DNA of 64,000 nucleotides from Sandaracinus amylolyticus (lineage in GTDB: Bacteria; Myxococcota_A; Polyangia; Polyangiales; Sandaracinaceae): NCBI RefSeq assembly GCF_021631985.1, contig NZ_CP070225.1:682001-746000 (forward strand), read 5' to 3'. Positions 59,941 through 64,000 of the stretch are shown piece after piece. Numbering within the stretch: the first letter of the stretch is position 1; the number at the start of each line of letters is the position of its first letter. Under the pieces are notes generated by a model. The model was not told where the DNA came from and did not search any database. It saw only the letters and a list, made by a program, of their open reading frames with translations. Both the position numbers and the translations under genes were made by a program.

Positions 59941-60603
59941 ATGCAGCTCGACACCGCGCTCTCCCTTCGCCGCAGCGTCCGTGCGTTCCTCCCGCGCGAC
60001 GTGCCGCGCGAGACGCTCGCCTCGATCTTCGCGCGCGCGCAGCAGACGCCCTCGTGGTGCAACATCCAGCCGTGGCGCGTGTGGCTCGCGTCGGGCGAGG
60101 CGCGCGTGCGGCTCGTGTCGGGGCTGGTCGAGGCCGCGAAGACGCGCATGCCCGAGCCCGACGTCGCGCACCCGGGCGAGTACCCCGAGCCCTACGGCAC
60201 GCACCGCAGGCAGTGCGGCAAGGCGCTCTACGAGGCGATGGGCGTCGCGCGCGACGACGGGGTCGGGCGCCAGGGCGCGTGGATGCGGAACTTCGTCGCG
60301 TTCGACGCGCCGCACGTCGCGATCGTCGGGATCGATCGCCGCTTCGGGCTCTACGCCGCGCTCGACGTGGGCTGCTGGCTGCAGTCGGTGCTCCTGCTCG
60401 CGACGTCCGAGGGCGTCTCGACGTGCGCGCAGGCCGCGCTCGCGACGTACCCCGACGTCGCGCGCAAGGAGCTCGGAGTCGGCGACGACGTGCAGATCCT
60501 CTTCGGGATCGCGATGGGCTACGAGGACGAGCAGGCGGCTGCGAACGCGTGCCGCACCACGCGCGCCCCGCTCGATGCGAACGTCAGCTTCGTCGAGCGG
60601 TGA
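59941..60603 (+). CDS. Nitroreductase family protein
   Basis: 220 residues. FMN-binding fold with 'LSLRRSVRAFLPRDVPRETL' (Arg-Arg-Ser flavin motif, about 8-27), 'QTPSWCNIQPWRVWLASG' (about 36-53) and 'YAALDVGCWLQSVLLLATSEG'. It likely reduces nitro compounds or quinones with NAD(P)H. ATG 59941 is the natural start; upstream in-frame codons overlap the operator. The stop abuts the convergent hypothetical gene. Confidence 0.88.
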   Translation: MQLDTALSLRRSVRAFLPRDVPRETLASIFARAQQTPSWCNIQPWRVWLASGEARVRLVSGLVEAAKTRMPEPDVAHPGEYPEPYGTHRRQCGKALYEAMGVARDDGVGRQGAWMRNFVAFDAPHVAIVGIDRRFGLYAALDVGCWLQSVLLLATSEGVSTCAQAALATYPDVARKELGVGDDVQILFGIAMGYEDEQAAANACRTTRAPLDANVSFVER

Positions 60604-61410
60604 TCACCAGCCGCCGAGCTCCATCACGTCCTCGACGTTCTCGTCGTCGAGCCATCCGCCGCGCGCGAGCTCGATCGCCTCGGTGACGCTCGTCGCGATG
60701 TAGACCTCGCGGTCGTCGTCGCTGCTCAGCGCGACGAGCCGGTCGCGCACGCCGTGGCGATCGAGCAGCACGTTCACCGCGCGCACGAGGCCGCGCACCG
60801 TGACCATCGTCGTGTGCCCGCGGCGTCGGCGCTCCTCGAGCTCGCGCAGATCGATCTCGTCGGTGTCGAGCGACTCCTCGTAGTCGTCGAGGAGCGCCAC
60901 GAAGTGCTCGCCCGCGCGCAGCACGAGCGGCGCGTCCGCGCTCGAGCCGATGCGCTCCATCTTCACGGTGCCGAGCTCGGGCGCGATCGACGCGAGGCGC
61001 GTCACCAGCGCGCCCGCGGTGACGGGATCGTTCGCGCGCTGCACGAAGAGCCGATCCGCGAGGCGGCGCGTGCGCGCGACACGATCGTCGCCGCTCGCCC
61101 CGTAGTAGGCCTCGAGCAGATCGATGCGGCGCGCGATCGGATCGCCGTCGCCGATCGCCGTCGCGACGCGCAGCAGCTCGTCGCCCTGCAGATCCTTCGC
61201 GACGCCCGCGTTGCGCAGCGCGCGCACGAACTCGAGCTCGTCGGGATCGAGCAGACGCGACGCGAGGCGCTCGGCGCCCTCCGCAGGTGGAAGCTCGGAG
61301 AGGCGCGCAGCGCTCTCCGGCGGGCGCGACCCCGGGGTCGGGCGGGAGTCGGTCTCGGAGCTCGGTGCGGGAGGGGCTTGCTCGGAGCTCATCGTCGCTT
61401 CTCGTGTCAT
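60604..61410 (-). CDS. Hypothetical protein
   Basis: 268 residues, not recognised. Starts with a Pro/Ser-rich low-complexity head (about 1-35) and continues with helices rich in Arg/Leu/Asp ('GDPIARRIDLLEAYYGASGDDRVARTRRLADRLF', about 90-125, in outline), then 'LRELEERRRRGHTTMVTVRGLVRAVNVLLDRHGV' and an acidic end. No signal peptide or membrane segment. The longer start MTREATM at 61410 or the ATG six codons on (61392) are both possible. Follows the TPR-like gene by 64 bases on the same strand, perhaps one unit. Confidence 0.6.
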   Translation of the reverse strand: MTREATMSSEQAPPAPSSETDSRPTPGSRPPESAARLSELPPAEGAERLASRLLDPDELEFVRALRNAGVAKDLQGDELLRVATAIGDGDPIARRIDLLEAYYGASGDDRVARTRRLADRLFVQRANDPVTAGALVTRLASIAPELGTVKMERIGSSADAPLVLRAGEHFVALLDDYEESLDTDEIDLRELEERRRRGHTTMVTVRGLVRAVNVLLDRHGVRDRLVALSSDDDREVYIATSVTEAIELARGGWLDDENVEDVMELGGW

Positions 61411-61474
61411 GGCGCGAGGGGCGAGGGAAGGGGGATGTTGCCGGGGATCGGTCCCGGGCTCGGGAAAACGTGAG

Positions 61475-64000
61475 TCAGCTCCGGCGCGGCGGGGGCGGCG
61501 GCGGGACCGACGTCTTGGCGCCGTGCGGCGGCGGAGGCGGCACGCTCGTCGGACGCGGCGGGAAGGGTGGGGGCACGCTGGGGACGCTCGGACGCGGAGG
61601 GATCGCCGCGAGCGGGAGCGCGACCTCGGCGAGCGGCGCCTCGGAGAGCTCCTCGAGATCGTCGTCGTAGGCCTCGACCTCGGCGGGATCCTCGTCGTCG
61701 AGCGGCTCGGCGAGCGCGTCGGCGTGCATCACCTCGTCGTCGTCGAGCTCGTCGAGGTCGTCGCCGATCTCCTCGGCGTCGTCGTCCTCGAGGTGGTCGT
61801 GCGCGAACGCCGCGGCGTCCTCGAAGTCCGCGTCGTCGTCGGGCGGGCTCGCGATCGCGCCGGTGACGTCGCTCGGCTCGATCGCGGCCGGCGCGCTCCA
61901 GTCGCGCTCGTCGTCCGCGAGCACCTGCGTCGCGACCCGCGGCAGCGGTGCGGGATCCACCTCGACGCGACCCGAGCGGACCGTCGGAGGAAGCGCGCCG
62001 AACGACATCGGACGCTGCTCGCCCGGCTCGTCGAGCTGCTCGGGCGTGGCCTCGACCGAGTCGGTCGGAAGGAGCGCCGACGAGGGAGGCACTTCGAGCG
62101 CGTCGGACTGGTCGAGGCCGGGCTCGGGCGGCGCGTCGATGCCGGGGTCGGTGTGCTCGCCGGCGCGCGCCGTCGCGAGATCGCGCTGCTCGGTCTCCGC
62201 GAGCCCGACGTCGAGCGCGCTCGCCTCGACCGAGTCGTCGTCGAGCACGTCGCGCGAGCGGCCCTCGATGCGCGCCAGCGCGGCCGCGACGTCGGCGTCG
62301 TCCGGCGCGAGCTTCTGCACCTTCTGCCACGCCTCGAGCGCTTCCCAGCGGTTGCGCAGGCCGTGCTCCCACGTCAGCGCGATCTCCTTGCGCAGCGCGA
62401 TCTCCTGCTCGCGATCGCCGCGCGCCTTCACGAGATCGCTGTCGAGCGCGAGGAGCAGATCCTGGTGTCGCGCCGCGCGACGGAGCGCATGGCGCAGCGC
62501 GACGCGCGCCTCGGGATCGTTCGGCGCGACCGCCTTGAGGTTCCCGAGGACCTCCGCCGCGTCGCCGTGACGGCCGAGGTGCTCGAGCACGCTCGCGCGC
62601 CGGCGCAGCAGCGCGGCGGCGGTCTTCGAGTCGAGCGCATCCTCGACCAGCTTCGCGAGGTGCTGGTCGAGCATCGGCAGGCGCCCGTTGCGCGCGCCGA
62701 GGCTCTCGAGGGCGTCGAGCGGGCCGGGCTCGGAGGGCGCGAAGGTGCTCGCGCGGAGCAGCGCGCCCCATGCGCCGTCCGGCTCGTCGAGCTCGCTCTC
62801 GAGCAGGCGCGACGCGCGGAGGAGCAGCGCGGCACCGCCCTTGGGATCCGCCTCCATGTCCTCGGCGATCGCCGCGTACACGTCGACGAGCCCGCGCAAC
62901 AGGCCGCTCGCCGCGTCCTTGCCGCGCTCGCGATCGAGCTCGCGCGCAGCCTCCTCGATGCGCGGCGCGAGCTCGCGCGAGCGCACGCCGAGCGCGACCG
63001 CCTGCGCGAGGTACGAGAGCGCCTTCTCGCGATCCTCGAGCCCGTCCTCGCAGAGTCGGACCGCGCGGAGCAGCGCCTCGATGCGCGACGCGTCGTCCTT
63101 CGCGCCGCCGCGACGGCGGTCGTACACGACGAGCAGCTCGTCCCCGCGACCGGCACGCGGCGCGAGATCTTCCGCGACCGCGAGCACCTCGTCGTCGTTG
63201 GGCGCGAGCGAGCACGCACGGAGCGCACGATCGAGCGCGCCCGAGGGATCCTCGGCCTCCTGATCGAGCAGCGACGCGTGCCGCAGCAGGAGCTCGATCT
63301 TGCGCTCCTTCTCCTCGGCCCGGCGGATCAGCGTCTCGTACACCTGCGCGAGCCGCGGCCACGCCGCGGCCTTCACCGCGAGGCGATCGACCTCGTCGTG
63401 CACCGCGCGATCGTCGCCGCGCACCACCGCATCGAGATCGATCGCGAGCGCCTTGAGCGTCGACTCCAGCGCAGCGCCCGCGTCGCCGAGCTCTTCCTGC
63501 ACGCGCGCCGCATCGAGCCAGCGCGCGCGCTTGATCGCGGCGTCGTCGCTGCTCTCCGCGATCGACACGAAGTGCTCGACGAGGCGCGGCGCCAGCCCCG
63601 CTGCGCGCGCGAGCTCGCGAAGCTGGGCCTCGGCGTCGGAGTCTCCTTCGCGCGCTCGCTCCGCGAGCTTCTCCCACGCGCCGTCGACGTCACCGAGACG
63701 TCGGAACGCGATCTCCGCGCTGCGGCGCACGAGAGCGCTCACGGCGCTCGGATCGTCCCCGAGGTCGGCGAGCGAGTCGAGCGCGATGACGAGATCCTTC
63801 CACCGCTCCGCCGGCTCGAGCAGCGCGATCAACCGGCGCAGCGGCTCGGCCTCCGTGAGGTCGGCATCGGCCCACGCGTAGAGCGCGTCGATCGCACGCG
63901 CGGGATCGCGCAGCTCGTCCTCGTAGAGATCGGAGAGCCGCTTCGCGACCGGGACGCGCAGCCCCGGATCTTCGAGCACCTGCAGCGTGCGCTCGAGCGC
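61475..64000 (-). CDS. TPR-like helical repeat protein (5' end missing)
   Basis: More than 834 residues; the frame stays open to the right edge, so the start is outside the window. It is made of helical repeats of about 36 residues with TPR character ('YEDELRDPARAIDALYAWADAD', 'LGDVDGAWEKLAERA', 'AEVLGNLKAVAPNDPEARVAL'), forming a long solenoid. The C-terminal 230 residues are acidic and low-complexity (runs of Asp/Glu, then Pro-rich 'SVPPPPPHGAKTSVPPPPPP'). No catalytic site. Probably a cytoplasmic scaffold; similar proteins are common in Myxococcota without known function. Confidence 0.7.
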   Translation of the reverse strand, partial: ALERTLQVLEDPGLRVPVAKRLSDLYEDELRDPARAIDALYAWADADLTEAEPLRRLIALLEPAERWKDLVIALDSLADLGDDPSAVSALVRRSAEIAFRRLGDVDGAWEKLAERAREGDSDAEAQLRELARAAGLAPRLVEHFVSIAESSDDAAIKRARWLDAARVQEELGDAGAALESTLKALAIDLDAVVRGDDRAVHDEVDRLAVKAAAWPRLAQVYETLIRRAEEKERKIELLLRHASLLDQEAEDPSGALDRALRACSLAPNDDEVLAVAEDLAPRAGRGDELLVVYDRRRGGAKDDASRIEALLRAVRLCEDGLEDREKALSYLAQAVALGVRSRELAPRIEEAARELDRERGKDAASGLLRGLVDVYAAIAEDMEADPKGGAALLLRASRLLESELDEPDGAWGALLRASTFAPSEPGPLDALESLGARNGRLPMLDQHLAKLVEDALDSKTAAALLRRRASVLEHLGRHGDAAEVLGNLKAVAPNDPEARVALRHALRRAARHQDLLLALDSDLVKARGDREQEIALRKEIALTWEHGLRNRWEALEAWQKVQKLAPDDADVAAALARIEGRSRDVLDDDSVEASALDVGLAETEQRDLATARAGEHTDPGIDAPPEPGLDQSDALEVPPSSALLPTDSVEATPEQLDEPGEQRPMSFGALPPTVRSGRVEVDPAPLPRVATQVLADDERDWSAPAAIEPSDVTGAIASPPDDDADFEDAAAFAHDHLEDDDAEEIGDDLDELDDDEVMHADALAEPLDDEDPAEVEAYDDDLEELSEAPLAEVALPLAAIPPRPSVPSVPPPFPPRPTSVPPPPPHGAKTSVPPPPPPRRS

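Noticed and set aside
1-64000. tRNA or rRNA genes, IS elements, prophage or integrase
   Set aside because: No tRNA-like cloverleaf, rRNA sequence, transposase motif or terminal inverted repeats were seen; composition is uniform apart from the Fur array.

Overview
The window is GC-rich bacterial DNA (roughly 70% G+C by eye) with densely packed genes on both strands and no rRNA, tRNA, CRISPR or insertion sequence that I could see. The style points to Myxococcota, probably a Sandaracinus-like member of the Polyangiales. Grounds for this are lipoproteins with a 'CGDDD' start followed by Asp/Gly/Pro-rich linkers, many Cys-Asp-Gly metal-binding repeats of the MopE type, C-terminal 'Cys-x-Cys, one membrane helix, Arg run' tails of the MYXO-CTERM kind, a Ser/Thr kinase with a PEGA tail, and a myxochelin-type siderophore locus. 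The genus is inference.

Layout. 1-2983: heme A synthase (cut at the left edge), a DUF502 protein, a bactofilin-like membrane protein and a secretin-N-like lipoprotein. 3005-10871: GST, a secreted peptidoglycan-amidase-like protein with FG-GAP repeats, an EamA transporter, lipB, and two Cys-rich surface proteins. 10948-16419: dihydrolipoamide dehydrogenase and a branched-chain 2-oxoacid dehydrogenase E1 alpha, an amidase, and two lipoproteins.

16423-34732 is the centrepiece: two divergent operons around an AT-rich array of Fur-box-like palindromes (25457-25527). The rightward operon carries mxcL, mxcB, mxcE, a free-standing aryl carrier protein, mxcD, mxcF, a methyltransferase, mxcC and a TonB receptor. 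Genes up to the receptor mostly overlap or nearly touch. The leftward operon begins with the NRPS MxcG (C-A-PCP-R, lysine-type code read by eye). It continues through an unrecognised Cys-rich repeat lipoprotein, a GNAT protein, a propeller-like lipoprotein and a PepSY membrane protein. Together they should make 2,3-dihydroxybenzoate, load it on the carrier, attach it to both amino groups of lysine, release the product reductively or transaminate it (myxochelin A/B type), re-import the ferric complex and free the iron. The split carrier, the extra methyltransferase and the Cys-rich/GNAT pair depart from the textbook cluster.

34710-50266: membrane protein, metallophosphoesterase, thiolase, trypsin-like lipoprotein, a 95-bp tandem repeat, TPR membrane protein, thioredoxin 2, AraC regulator, two MopE-like lipoproteins (one ending in a CxxCH motif, one in a beta-propeller), a FadN-type beta-oxidation enzyme with a structured leader, and an NmrA-type reductase. 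50357-64000: a LysR regulator overlapping tail-to-tail with an exported Cys-type sulfatase, which follows its own predicted lipoprotein formylglycine-generating enzyme. Then come a Ser/Thr kinase with a TPR partner, a glycine-rich lipoprotein, an alpha/beta hydrolase and a nitroreductase that diverge from a perfect palindrome, and two hypothetical proteins, the last cut by the right edge. No gene-free stretch exceeds about 300 bases; the longest (49129-49393, 39580-39818, 8315-8526) are described where they hold something. The 8315-8526 spacer between lipB and the NIDO gene shows nothing beyond room for divergent promoters.
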